Positions 26,492 through 36,400 of a DNA stretch of 64,000 bases are shown here, piece by piece. Origin of the DNA: Rhizobiaceae bacterium (GTDB taxonomy: Bacteria; Pseudomonadota; Alphaproteobacteria; Rhizobiales; Rhizobiaceae); assembly GCA_028279875.1 (NCBI GenBank), contig JANQMU010000015.1, positions 1 to 64,000 on the forward strand. The letters run 5' to 3'. The notes beneath the pieces are model-generated. The model made no database searches. It had not been told where the DNA came from and saw only the letters and a list, made by a program, of their open reading frames with translations. A program made the translations under genes and the position numbers. Numbering within the stretch: the first letter of the stretch is position 1; each line of letters starts with the position of its first letter.

Positions 26492-26980
26492 TCAATTCGC
26501 CAGCCGTGCCTTCAGTTTACAGCGGAGTTTGGTCGCCAACGAAGCCTGTTCCTTTGATGTGACTTCCAGAACGCCGTTCTCAGCCATCACAGCATGGAAC
26601 TGTTGCTGTTCGTATGGAACACCTGGAGGTAGCGGCACTACATGCCAATGCACATGTGCATTGCCCTGGTGGCTGCCCAGCGACATGATGTAAATGCGCT
26701 CGGTAGGAAGGGTCGCTCTCAAAGCTTCAGCGACATCGTAGACCACCTCGTTTATCTTTCGGAACAAAACACGGTCCCCGGTTACGTCTACAATATGCTT
26801 TCGTGGCGCAACAATCGTGTACCCGCGCAAAGTCGGGTACCGGCTGAGGAATGCAACGACGTCTGTGTCGGCGTGGACCAGTTCGTGGTGGTAATCAGGA
26901 TTGCCGCTTAGATATGAACACACAAAACAAGGACCCCGTCTTGATCGTTCAACATGTTTTGACAGATCGAATGCCGGCAT
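26492..26980 (-). CDS. HIT-family nucleotide hydrolase/transferase
   Basis: 162 residues with the histidine-triad active site HVHWHVVPLP at about residues 109-118 (H-phi-H-phi-H-phi-phi) within GSHQGNAHVHWHVVP. Upstream are the typical CFVCSYLSGNPDYHHELV, DVVAFLSRYPTLRGYTIVAPRKHIVDV and KINEVVYDVAEAL segments. Such proteins hydrolyse nucleotide phosphoramidates, dinucleoside polyphosphates or adenylylated intermediates. The N-terminal Cys pair (CFVC) may bind zinc as in related HIT proteins, but with the usual ligands not all visible this is tentative. Monocistronic. Confidence 0.88.
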   Translation of the reverse strand: MPAFDLSKHVERSRRGPCFVCSYLSGNPDYHHELVHADTDVVAFLSRYPTLRGYTIVAPRKHIVDVTGDRVLFRKINEVVYDVAEALRATLPTERIYIMSLGSHQGNAHVHWHVVPLPPGVPYEQQQFHAVMAENGVLEVTSKEQASLATKLRCKLKARLAN

Positions 26981-27346
26981 CGAACCGCCCCTGATTTAAG
27001 TGTTGCACATCAACGAAAAGCCTAGCCGGTGTTGTTGTTTTCTTGAAGTCGCGTTTTTCATTTCGGCTTTGTCGGTTACCCAGAGGTCTACTTTCGCATT
27101 ATCGGCAATCACATCAGGCATATGGATCGGACTGCAATGGGCTCGCTCCGGCTGAATCCTGCAGCGCAGCAGCTTCTCTTTTGCGGAGTTGGGGTGAGTT
27201 TCAATCACGGCCCGGAGCGGGCATTCTTCCCGGCGGAAACGATGACAGCTTTATGTCAAGAAGAGATGCTGCCGGCCATTGGAAAACAGTGGCAAGGTCG
27301 CTAGTGTTTTCTCTGGCACACCTTAACAAGGTCACGTGAGGAACTT
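26981..27346. other. 366-base gap between HIT and membrane protein genes
   Basis: A 60-codon plus-strand frame (27122-27304) has no ribosome site or recognisable family. No repeat or RNA structure stands out. The promoter of the downstream GTG-started gene should be near 27300. Confidence 0.35.
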
Positions 27347-27772
27347 GTGAAAAGTCAAGTCGTCAATTTGATGCCTTACCTGCTCCTGGCTATCTCAGCC
27401 GTCTTGGTCGGCTGGGGCGCATTGGGCCTTTTGGAGTACTTCATTCCCGCCGTTGTGCTTGGTTTGCAGAACGAAAAGTTTCCAGCCGGGCTGCAATTTC
27501 TGCATTTCTTTTCCATTTTTGTTACGGGTGCGATCTTTATCGCTGGGTATTTCAAACGCTGGCGCCATACGCCATTCGCGACCATCGTTATGTACGCCGT
27601 CCTGGCAACGCTCTGTTTTGTTGAGACGGTTGATTTTGAAGCTTTTGGGGGCGGTCCAACGCGTTTCATCCCGATGGCAATAGAATACGTCGTATACCTT
27701 TTGTTCTCGGCCTACCTGCTATCCTCCTCCGCGATGCGCCATCACTTTTTCCAAGGCTCCAAGATGGCATAG
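27347..27772 (+). CDS. Small four-helix integral membrane protein, unknown function
   Basis: 141 residues starting with GTG, preceded at 5 bases by GAGGAAC. Four hydrophobic helices are visible (YLLLAISAVLVGWGALGLLEYFI; FLHFFSIFVTGAIFIAGYF; ATIVMYAVLATLCFVETV; MAIEYVVYLLFSAYLLSS). The C-terminus is basic and short. I do not recognise the family. No neighbour shares its strand closely enough to suggest an operon. Confidence 0.72.
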   Translation: MKSQVVNLMPYLLLAISAVLVGWGALGLLEYFIPAVVLGLQNEKFPAGLQFLHFFSIFVTGAIFIAGYFKRWRHTPFATIVMYAVLATLCFVETVDFEAFGGGPTRFIPMAIEYVVYLLFSAYLLSSSAMRHHFFQGSKMA

Positions 27773-27939
27773 GGGGCACGAAAGCAAAAAGATCCGGGAT
27801 CAGATTTGTAGCCGATCATTTGCGCCGCAGCGAACGACCGCTGTCCCCCTTTGAGACCCTGGCGATATCAGACATAGGCCCGCGACAGATCGACCGCCGT
27901 GGCTATGCCCGAGTCATCCTTTAGGAGAACACGCCCATA

Positions 27940-28773
27940 TCAGCCCCCGGTTTCGGGCGGGGCGCCGCCGATGCTTTCCGTGATCCGGTCGGCAGCCTGC
28001 CGCACCAGTACGCCATATTCATTGAGAACCCGGTCGGGAATGCGCACCGTCGGGCCCGAGACGGAAATGCCGGCGATCGCTTCGCCATGGGCATTGTAGA
28101 TCGCTGCCGCGACGCAGCGCATGCCAAGCGTGCGTTCCTCATTGTCGATCGCCCAGCCGCGGTTGCGGGTGGTTTCCAGTTCGCGGCGCAGGGCCTGCGG
28201 CTCGCAGATCGTATTGTCCGTATAGGCCGCCAGCCCCTTGTCGCGCATCCATGTGTCGAGCCGTGCGGCGTCGAAATGGGCCAGCAGTGCCTTGCCGATG
28301 CCGGAGGCATGCATGTGCGCGCGAGTCCCGGGCCGGTGAAAGGCGCGGATCGGTTCATGCGTCTCGACCTGGGAGACAAAAACCACATCGCCACTGTCGG
28401 CGACCGCCATGTTAGCCGTTTCACCGGTTTGCGCCATGAGCTCGCGCAGCATCGGCCGTCCCGCATCGACGACCTTGATGCGCCTGGCGAACGAACTGCC
28501 GATCCGGAACGCCTCGACGCCGATGGACCATTGCTGGCTGTCGGGCCGGAACTCCAGATAACCGAAATTCTGCAGTGTGATCAGCAGGCGATGGGCAGTC
28601 GATGCCGGGATTCCGGCCCGCTGCGACAGGTCGGTGAGGCTGAGGCTGTCGGCTTCGGCGACAATGCCGATGAGCAGCAGAGCACGCTCCAGCGCCTTGA
28701 CGTTCGAGGCCGGCTTGTTGGTCGGCCGGCTGCGCGGCCGGCCGCGCGGCCGGGGGGTGTAGCGGTCTTCCAT
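27940..28773 (-). CDS. bhcR: IclR-family regulator of the beta-hydroxyaspartate cycle
   Basis: 277 residues: a basic N-terminal extension (RPRGRPRSRPTNK), a winged HTH (SLSLTDLSQRAGIPASTAHRLLITLQNFGYLE, about residues 43-75) and the IclR effector domain (about 95-265; SGDVVFVSQVETHEPIRAF, ASGIGKALLAHF, MRCVAAAIYNAHGEAIAGISVSG). It is divergent from bhcABCD, the arrangement known for BhcR in Paracoccus, where it binds the bhc promoter and responds to glyoxylate. Identity rests on family plus context. Confidence 0.9.
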   Translation of the reverse strand: MEDRYTPRPRGRPRSRPTNKPASNVKALERALLLIGIVAEADSLSLTDLSQRAGIPASTAHRLLITLQNFGYLEFRPDSQQWSIGVEAFRIGSSFARRIKVVDAGRPMLRELMAQTGETANMAVADSGDVVFVSQVETHEPIRAFHRPGTRAHMHASGIGKALLAHFDAARLDTWMRDKGLAAYTDNTICEPQALRRELETTRNRGWAIDNEERTLGMRCVAAAIYNAHGEAIAGISVSGPTVRIPDRVLNEYGVLVRQAADRITESIGGAPPETGG

Positions 28774-28966
28774 GGAGCCCAGTATCCGGGTTTGCGAACG
28801 CCGTGCAACACTTAAAAAATATTTTTGAAAATCTGAATGAAATAAGGAATATACAATAAAAACAGCAAGTTATGATAAAGTCAAAAAAATGAAATATTTT
28901 TTCGGAAAAATTGCGAAAATCGGCCCGGCCCGGCATTCTGGTGGCGCTGACCATTGAGGACCTGTC
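28774..28966. promoter_or_regulatory. Divergent bhcR-bhcA control region
   Basis: A 193-base region whose middle (about 28805-28920) is strikingly A+T-rich in an otherwise G+C-rich locus. It contains related blocks, AAAAAATATTTTTGAAAATC near 28815 and GAAATATTTTTTC near 28891, which are plausible BhcR half-sites. GAGGACC sits just before the bhcA ATG. Confidence 0.5.
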
Positions 28967-30166
28967 ATGAGCGACCAGAATCCGGTTTTCATCCCCGGCC
29001 CGACCAACATACCCGAAAGGCTGCGCCGCGCCATCGACGTGCCGACGATCGACCATCGCTCGGAGCAGTTCAGCGCGATGTTCGCGCCGGTTCTTTCCGG
29101 GCTCAAATCCGTCCTGAAGACCGGCAACGGCGAAATCGTCCTGTTTCCGGCCAGCGGCACCGGCGGCTGGGAGGCGGCGATCACCAACACTCTGTCGCCC
29201 GGCGACACGGTGCTTGCCGCGCGCTACGGCATGTTTTCACACCGCTGGATCGATCTGTGCCAGCGCCACGGCCTGAATGTCGAGATCATCGAGGAGGCAT
29301 GGGGCAACGGCGCGCCGGCCGACCGGTTTGAAGAGGCTCTGACCGCCGATGCGCAGCACCGGATCAAGGCGGTGCTGGTCTGCCACAATGAAACGGCGAC
29401 CGGCGTGCGCAGCGATATCGCCGCCATCCGCGCGGCGCTGGACGCGGCCGGGCATCCGGCGCTGCTTTTCGTCGACGGTGTCAGCTCGATTGCGTCGATG
29501 GATTTCCGCATGGATGAATGGGGCGTCGATCTGGCGGTGACCGGATCGCAAAAGGGCTTCATGCTGCCGGCCGGCGCCGCCATTGTCGGCATCAGCCCAA
29601 AGGCGTTACAGGCGATGGACAAGGCGAGGTGTCCGCGCTGCTATTTCGATTTTCGCGACATGCTGGACGCCAATCCCAGGGGCGGCTATCCCTATACACC
29701 GCCGCTCAACCTCATTGCCGGGCTGAACGTTGCCCTGGAAATGCTGCTGGAGGAGGGGCTGCCGAATGTCTTCGCCCGCCATCACCGGATCGCGGAAGGC
29801 ATTCGCCGCGCAGCGTCCGCCTGGGGCCTGACCTTGTGTGCCGCCAGCCCGCGACTCTATTCCGAAACGGTTTCGGCACTGTGCGTTCCGGCTGGCTTCG
29901 ACAGCGGCAAGGTGGTGACTCACGCGGCGAACAAATACGGCGTCGCCTTCGGTGTCGGCCTTGGCGAGGTGGCGGGAAAGGTCTTCCGGATCGGTCATCT
30001 CGGCTCGATGACCGATGTCATGGCGCTCTCCGGAATCGCCACGGCTGAGATGGTGATGGCCGATCTGGATTATCCGATTGCGCTAGGTTCGGGCGTCGCC
30101 GCCGCACAGGACTACTATCGCAGCAGCCGTAATGCGTCCAAGGTGGGAGCGCCTCAGGCCGCATGA
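28967..30166 (+). CDS. bhcA: Aspartate-glyoxylate aminotransferase
   Basis: 399-residue fold type I class V aminotransferase. The PLP lysine is in AVTGSQKGFMLPAGAAIVG (about residue 190), with PASGTGGWEAAITNTLSPGD binding phosphate and LLFVDGVSSIASMDF holding the ring-contacting Asp. In the BHAC it makes glycine from glyoxylate using aspartate, regenerating oxaloacetate. By sequence alone it could be a serine-glyoxylate aminotransferase; the identical bhcRABCD gene order settles the assignment. Its stop overlaps the next frame, indicating coupling to bhcB. Confidence 0.93.
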   Translation: MSDQNPVFIPGPTNIPERLRRAIDVPTIDHRSEQFSAMFAPVLSGLKSVLKTGNGEIVLFPASGTGGWEAAITNTLSPGDTVLAARYGMFSHRWIDLCQRHGLNVEIIEEAWGNGAPADRFEEALTADAQHRIKAVLVCHNETATGVRSDIAAIRAALDAAGHPALLFVDGVSSIASMDFRMDEWGVDLAVTGSQKGFMLPAGAAIVGISPKALQAMDKARCPRCYFDFRDMLDANPRGGYPYTPPLNLIAGLNVALEMLLEEGLPNVFARHHRIAEGIRRAASAWGLTLCAASPRLYSETVSALCVPAGFDSGKVVTHAANKYGVAFGVGLGEVAGKVFRIGHLGSMTDVMALSGIATAEMVMADLDYPIALGSGVAAAQDYYRSSRNASKVGAPQAA

Positions 30167-30177
30167 GGGAAACGACC

Positions 30178-31146
30178 ATGTATATTCCGACATTCGACGA
30201 TGTCAAAACCGCCCATGAACGGGTCAAGCCGTGGATCCACCGTACGCCGGTGCTGACAAGCAGTTATTTCGACGATCGCACCGGGGCGGAGCTGTTCTTC
30301 AAATGCGAGAACTTCCAGAAGGCCGGAGCGTTCAAGGTGCGCGGCGCCTCCAATGCGGTGTTCGGCCTCAGCCGGGACAAGGCGAAATACGGTGTTGCCA
30401 CCCATTCCTCCGGCAATCACGCTTTGTCGCTGTCCTATGCGGCCGGCAAGCGCGGCATCACGGCGACCGTGGTAATGCCACGGACCGCGCCTGATGCCAA
30501 GAAGGACGCCGTGCGCGGCTATGGCGGCATGGTGCGCGAATGCGAACCGTCGACCGCGGCGCGCGAAGCCATGCTCAACGACGTCGTCGACGAGACCGGC
30601 GCGGATTTCGTCCACCCGTATAACGACCACCGGGTCATCGCCGGGCAGGGCACCTGCTCCCTGGAACTGCATGAGGATGCCGGCCCGCTCGACGCGGTGG
30701 TCGCGCCGATCGGCGGCGGCGGGATGATTTCCGGAACCTGCCTGACAATGTCGGCCCTGTCGCCGCAGACCAAGGTCTATGCGGCTGAGCCGCAGAATGC
30801 GGATGATGTGTACCGGTCCCTCCGCGAGGGCCGGATCATCGAGGACGATGCGCCGCAGACCATTGCCGACGGCCTTAAAGTATCGCTTCGCCCGCGAACT
30901 TGGCATTTCGTTTCAAACTATGTCGCCGATGTGCTGCTGGTGAGCGAGGAGGAGATCGCCGAGGCGATGTATCTGGTCTGGCAGCGCATGAAGATCGTCA
31001 TCGAACCGTCCAGCGCTGTCGCCGTCGCGGCGATCCTCAAAAATCGGGACCTGTTTGCCGCAAAGCGCGTCGGCGTGATTGTCACCGGCGGAAATGTCGA
31101 CCTAACCAAGCTGCCCTGGATGCAGGGCCTTGGCGTACCGAAGTAA
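30178..31146 (+). CDS. bhcB: beta-Hydroxyaspartate dehydratase
   Basis: 322-residue fold type II PLP enzyme of the serine/threonine dehydratase group. The PLP lysine lies in FKCENFQKAGAFKVRGASNAV, the substrate loop is HSSGNHALSLSYAA, and the phosphate-binding glycine loop is PIGGGGMISGT. In the BHAC it removes water and converts (2R,3S)-beta-hydroxyaspartate to iminosuccinate. I prefer the ATG at 30178 (MYIPTFDDVKTAHERV), which has AGGGA 7 bases upstream, over 30163, which overlaps the bhcA stop. Confidence 0.93.
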   Translation: MYIPTFDDVKTAHERVKPWIHRTPVLTSSYFDDRTGAELFFKCENFQKAGAFKVRGASNAVFGLSRDKAKYGVATHSSGNHALSLSYAAGKRGITATVVMPRTAPDAKKDAVRGYGGMVRECEPSTAAREAMLNDVVDETGADFVHPYNDHRVIAGQGTCSLELHEDAGPLDAVVAPIGGGGMISGTCLTMSALSPQTKVYAAEPQNADDVYRSLREGRIIEDDAPQTIADGLKVSLRPRTWHFVSNYVADVLLVSEEEIAEAMYLVWQRMKIVIEPSSAVAVAAILKNRDLFAAKRVGVIVTGGNVDLTKLPWMQGLGVPK

Positions 31147-31160
31147 TCTGGAGAAAAGGC

Positions 31161-32309
31161 ATGAACGATATGAGTAATGCACCCGTGGTGGGCCTGAACG
31201 TCCCGGCCGCCATCGGCATGGATCTGGCGGATGTCGGAACCCCGGCCCTGATCATCGATCTCGACGCGTTTGAGCGTAATGTCGCGCGCATGCGGGACTT
31301 CGTGACATCCCGCGGCATCCGCCATCGCGCCCATGCCAAGACGCACAAATCCGCCGATATCGCCCTCTATCAGGTCGAGGCCGGCGGCGCCTGCGGCGTC
31401 TGCTGCCAGAAGGTGTCGGAAGCCGAAGCCTTGGTCGCCGGCGGGGTGAAGGATGTTCTCGTCTCGAACCAGGTGGTGGACCGCGCCAAGATCGACCGGC
31501 TGGCGGCAATGGCGAAGCGCGCCCGGGTGCTGGTCTGCGTTGACGATGCCGGCAATGTCGATGACCTGTCGGCGGCGGCGGCGCGCCATGGCGTGACGCT
31601 GGAATGCCTGGTCGAGATCGATGTCGGCGCCGGCCGCTGCGGCGTGCAATGGGGTGCACCGGTGGTCGAACTGGCCAGGAAGATCGACGCGGCGCCCGGC
31701 CTGACGTTCTCCGGCCTGCAGGCCTATCAGGGCGCCGCCCAGCATGTTCACGATTTCGAGGAGCGCCGGGCGAAGATCGACGCGGCCGTCAAGATGGTCG
31801 CCGATACGGTGGCGATGCTGAAGGACGCCGGCATGGAATGCGACATTGTCGGCGGCGCCGGCACCGGCTCCTACTATTTCGAAGGCGACAGCGGGGTCTA
31901 CAATGAGATGCAGTGTGGCTCCTACATCTTCATGGATGCCGATTACCAGCGCGTCCTCGACCGCGACGGCCATTTCATCACCGATTTCGAGAACAGCCTG
32001 TTCATCTACACCGCGATCATGTCGAAGACGAAGGCGGACAAAGCGATTTGCGACGCCGGGCTCAAGGCGCAGAGCGTCGACAGCGGACTGCCGGTCATCT
32101 TCGGCCGCGACGACATCGAATACATCAAATGCTCCGATGAGCACGGCGTCATAGCCGACCCGGATAACGTATTGAAATTGAATGACAAGTTGAAGCTGGT
32201 GCCCGGCCATTGCGACCCGACCTGCAACGTCTATGACTGGTATGTCGGCATTCGGAACGGCAAGGTCGAAGCGCTTTGGCCGGTGACGGCGCGCGGAATG
32301 TGTCTTTAG
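31161..32309 (+). CDS. bhcC: beta-Hydroxyaspartate aldolase
   Basis: 382-residue fold type III (alanine racemase-like) PLP enzyme of the D-threonine aldolase family. The N-terminal barrel begins VGTPALIIDLDAFERNVARM with the PLP lysine in HRAHAKTHKSADIAL. The C-terminal metal site region is VPGHCDPTCNVYDWY. In the BHAC it condenses glycine and glyoxylate to (2R,3S)-beta-hydroxyaspartate. The ATG at 31161 follows GGAGAAAAGG, 15 bases after bhcB; the open frame extends upstream inside bhcB but that part is not homologous. Confidence 0.93.
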   Translation: MNDMSNAPVVGLNVPAAIGMDLADVGTPALIIDLDAFERNVARMRDFVTSRGIRHRAHAKTHKSADIALYQVEAGGACGVCCQKVSEAEALVAGGVKDVLVSNQVVDRAKIDRLAAMAKRARVLVCVDDAGNVDDLSAAAARHGVTLECLVEIDVGAGRCGVQWGAPVVELARKIDAAPGLTFSGLQAYQGAAQHVHDFEERRAKIDAAVKMVADTVAMLKDAGMECDIVGGAGTGSYYFEGDSGVYNEMQCGSYIFMDADYQRVLDRDGHFITDFENSLFIYTAIMSKTKADKAICDAGLKAQSVDSGLPVIFGRDDIEYIKCSDEHGVIADPDNVLKLNDKLKLVPGHCDPTCNVYDWYVGIRNGKVEALWPVTARGMCL

Positions 32310-32346
32310 GGTCGTGGCCCTGATCCCCGTTTGGCCGGAGGAGGCC

Positions 32347-32375
32347 CCCCGTCTGCGCCGACGGCGCGGGCGGGG
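32347..32375 (+). other. Strong hairpin between bhcC and bhcD
   Basis: CCCCGTCTGCGCC (32347-32359) pairs with GGCGCGGGCGGGG (32363-32375), a 13-base stem with two G-T wobbles and a 3-base loop. No U-run follows. It may attenuate or process the transcript, lowering bhcD relative to bhcABC. Confidence 0.55.
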
Positions 32376-32404
32376 CTGGTAGCGAACAATGTCAGGATGA
32401 TTGT

Positions 32405-33370
32405 ATGCTTATTGTGTCCGAAGAACGTGCCAGCGAACTCATGACGGAGACGGCGGGCTTTGCCGCCGTCGAGGCGGTCTTTGCGGCAATGTCGCGGGGT
32501 GAAGCCTATAATTTCCCGGTGATCCGCGAGGCGATCGGCCACGCCGATGCCCTTTATGGGTTCAAGTCGGGCTTTGACCGCGCCGGCCTGACCCTCGGTC
32601 TGAAATCCGGCGGCTACTGGCCGGGCAACATGGCAAGGGGCCTGCCCAACCACCAGTCGACGGTTTTCCTTTTCGATCCCGACACTGGCCGCCCCACGGC
32701 TATGGTCGGCGGCAATCACCTGACGGCGATCCGCACGGCGGCGGCAAGCGCCATCTCGATCCAATATCTTTCGCGTTCCGATTCGAGGACGCTCGGCATG
32801 GTGGGCGCCGGCCACCAGTCGCATTTCCAGGTTAGGGCCGCCGCCGCGCAGCGGTCGTTCGAGCGCGTTGTTGCCTGGAACTTTCACCCGGAAATGCTGG
32901 ACGGCCTGGAGAAGACCGTGCGCGGCCTTGGGCTCGACTTTGAGCGCCTGGAACAGCCGGAGCTGTGTCAGGCGGCTGATGTCATCATCACCATCACATC
33001 CAGCCAGGATCCGCTGCTGATGGCCGATTGGATCAAGCCGGGAACCCACCTGGCCTGCATGGGCACCGACACCAGGGGCAAGATGGAGGTCGACAAACAT
33101 CTGGTGGCCGCGGCATCCGTGTTCACCGATGAAATCGCCCAATCCGTGACCATCGGGGAAACCCAGCACGCGGTTGGCGACGGTCTGTTGGCGAAAGACG
33201 CAATCACGTCCATCGGCGATGTCATCAACGGCACCCATGAAGGACGGACGTCGCCCGAACAGGTCACCCTGTTCGACGGCACCGGTGTCGGCCTGCAGGA
33301 TCTGGCGGTCGCCCGGGCTGTGGTCGATATCGCCCTTGACCAGGGCGTTGGCCAGCGGGTCGATCTCTGA
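32405..33370 (+). CDS. bhcD: Iminosuccinate reductase
   Basis: 321-residue member of the ornithine cyclodeaminase / mu-crystallin family. It shows the substrate-binding LTLGLKSGGYWPGN region, GNHLTAIRTAAASAISIQYLSR, the nucleotide-binding LGMVGAGHQSHFQVRAAA (GxGxxxx) and CMGTDTRGKMEVD. In the BHAC it reduces iminosuccinate to L-aspartate with NADH, closing the cycle. It follows bhcC by 95 bases that contain the hairpin above, and is the last bhc gene. Confidence 0.92.
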   Translation: MLIVSEERASELMTETAGFAAVEAVFAAMSRGEAYNFPVIREAIGHADALYGFKSGFDRAGLTLGLKSGGYWPGNMARGLPNHQSTVFLFDPDTGRPTAMVGGNHLTAIRTAAASAISIQYLSRSDSRTLGMVGAGHQSHFQVRAAAAQRSFERVVAWNFHPEMLDGLEKTVRGLGLDFERLEQPELCQAADVIITITSSQDPLLMADWIKPGTHLACMGTDTRGKMEVDKHLVAAASVFTDEIAQSVTIGETQHAVGDGLLAKDAITSIGDVINGTHEGRTSPEQVTLFDGTGVGLQDLAVARAVVDIALDQGVGQRVDL

Positions 33371-33471
33371 CGCTGCACGCCTTACGGCCTCAATTTGTCG
33401 GCGACGCCATCCGGCGGATTGAACGCGCTTTGTTAGCGGCGGTTTAAGACAATACGGGCTAGGATGCGCGG

Positions 33472-36400
33472 ATGATTGCGGCCGGTCACATGGCCGCAAG
33501 GAGCAACGCGCGGCCCGTTATGAAACGAAACAAAGGCGAAAACCGAAAGCTCGAACAGGTTCTCGATCAGAACGATCGCCGTGGCGAATTGTGGATTGCG
33601 GCTTTTCAGGCGCTTGTCGCGATCACGATCGTGGCCTTTCACCTTGTATCGGCCCTGAACAATGATTGGCGGACCCTCAGCACCTCTACGCTGACGGTCA
33701 GCGCTCTCATTTTGATTGCCTGCCTGCTGCGCGTGGCGCTTGCCAAGCGACAGCCGCTGAACAACCTGCTTCTCCATGCGCTGACCGTCGCGGACGGGGC
33801 GCTGATCTACGCGCTCATCGTCTCCTACAGCGCGGCCTACGGGCTGCCCGTCGACAGCTCCTTCAGGTCGCCGACGATTGTATTTCTCGTCGTTTATACC
33901 GGTGTGCGTGTCCTCAGATTCGATCCGGTCCCCATTCTGGTGGCGGGTGCCACCGTTCTCGTCGGCTGGTTTGGCCTGTTCGCCTATGCCATGCACGCCG
34001 GCGCCACGACGACCAGGTCCTACGCTGACTATGTCACCGGCTCCGGCGTGCTGGTGGGGGCCGTCGTCGAAATGGCTGTCGGTTTCGCCGCGCTCGTTGC
34101 CTGCCTGGCCATCGCGACCGCCTATGCTCGCAGATACATTGCAACGACCGTCCATGTCGATGATCTGATGTTCGCCAATCTGCTCGCCGAGGAGAACATC
34201 GCCCGCCAGAGGGCGATCTTGAACTCGTCGGTCGACGGTATCGTCATCGTCGACGAGAACGGCATGATCGAGCGGGCCAACCCGGCCATTGAAAGACTGT
34301 TTGGCTTCACCCAGCCCGAACTCGTCGGCAACAGCGTCGCCATGCTGATGAGTGAGCAGAATGCCGCCGCCCTGCGTGCCGGCATTGCGATGTTTCTGGA
34401 GAAGGGCGAGAGCCCATTGGTCGGCAGAAGCTATGAGTCGGAGGCCCTTCACCGGGATGGTCACACATTTCCCATCGAACTCTCGATCAATGAATTCAAG
34501 AGTTCCGGCAAACAGATGTTTGGCGGATTCATTCGCGATATCCGCCAGCGAAAGGCGGCCGAAGCTCGCGAAAAGCTGGCGCGTGCGCAATTCGAGGATG
34601 CGGTCACCGCGGCGATGGACGCCATCATCATCATTGACGAAGCCGGAGACATCGTCAGCTTCAACCCGGCGGCCGAACAGATATTCGGATTTTCATCGAA
34701 GGACGTCGTTGGCCGGCGCATGGGCGATCTCATCGTCCCTGAACGCTATCGCGAGGCGCACGCCAACGGAATGCGGCGTTACATGGAGACCGGTGAGGGG
34801 CCGGTGATCAACAACCGCATCGAGATCCAGGGCCTGAAGGCGAATGGCGAGGAGATCGAGATCGAACTCGCCATCAAGGACATTGAGGGGCCGAACGGCA
34901 AATCCTTCATCGGATATGCCCGCGACATCTCACTGCGCAAGCGGGCGGAGCAGGAGATTGTCGAAGCCAAGACCCGGGCCGAAGCCGCCAATCAGGCCAA
35001 AGCCAGTTTCCTTGCGATGATGAGCCATGAGATCCGCACGCCGCTCAACGGCGTATTGGGCATCATGGGCCTCTTGCAGGACAGTGAATTGAACGGGGAG
35101 CAACAACGCCTGCTCAAGACCGCCAGGAATTCCGGCCGCTCGCTGATGCATATCATCAACGACATTCTCGATTTTTCCAAACTTGAAGCTGGTCGGATGG
35201 ACATCGAAAAGAGCTCCTTTTTCGTCGACAGCCTGGTCGACAGCGTGTCGAGCCTGATCAGGACCGGAGCCGATGAAAAGGGTTTGTCCATCCATTGCCA
35301 TATCGGCAAGACGGTGCCCCATGTGCTGTTCGGCGATCCGGATCGGCTGCGACAGATATTGCTCAATCTGGCATGGAATGCCGTGAAGTTCACCGAGCAG
35401 GGCTCCGTGAAGCTGTCGGTTGAAAATGAAGGGTCCGAGGAAAACCCCGCCATCCGCTTCAGCGTCACGGACACCGGCATCGGGATCGCGGAGGACAAGC
35501 AGGGCGAGCTCTTTGCCGAATTCGCCACGATCGACGCCAGCTATTCGCGCAAATTCGGTGGAACCGGCCTTGGCCTGGCGATCTGCAAGGCGCTGGTCGA
35601 GGCGATGGACGGCAAGATCGGCTTGAACAGCCGTCCGGGAGAGGGCTCGACCTTCTGGTTCGAGGTGCCCCTGGAGCCCGGCGATCCCGCCGCGGTGCTC
35701 GAGGAGGAACATGATGCGGCCGACGACGTGCCGAACGGCCTCAGCGGTCTGCGCGTCCTGCTCGCCGAAGACAATGTCACCAACCAGCTTGTGGCGGTCA
35801 GCAATCTCGAACGCATGGGCTGCAATGTCGACATCGTCAGCAATGGGCTGGAAGCGGTGGAGGCGGCCGGCGCGAGACCCTTTGATGTCATCCTGATGGA
35901 CGTGTCGATGCCGGAAATGGACGGCATCGCCGCCACGCGGGAAATCCGCCGCCGCGAGGGGCACAATGCCGACACGCCGATCATCGCGCTCACCGCCTAT
36001 GCGCTCGACGAGGATCGGCAGAGGGTTCTGGCGGCCGGCATGAATGATCTGGTCTCCAAACCGGTCTCCCGGCCGGATCTGGCGCGGGCCATCGCCCGCC
36101 AGACCGCTGCTGTAGCAGGACACGAAACCGCCGATCACGCCGAGGCCGGCCCGCAAATGGCGCATATCGACCAGGCGATCATGCGGGCCGCGATGGATGG
36201 CATGGACTCCGACCTGAAATCACGGCTGCTCGCTGAATTCAGGAAAGACATCGCCAGACAGGTCGACTTGGCGGTCGCCGCCCATGCGGATGCGGACTGG
36301 AAGGGCCTCGAAGCCGCAACCCACGCGCTCAAAGGCGTTGCGGGTACCCTGGGCGCGGTCGGCTTGCAGGCCGAGGCGTCCCGGATCAACACCCGGTGCC

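Noticed and set aside
27122-27304. 60-codon plus-strand frame before the small membrane protein gene
   Set aside because: No ribosome site or recognisable motif; too short to support without conservation.
33433-34590. 385-codon minus-strand frame opposite the hybrid kinase
   Set aside because: Shadow of a high-G+C gene; the plus strand encodes clear membrane and PAS domains.
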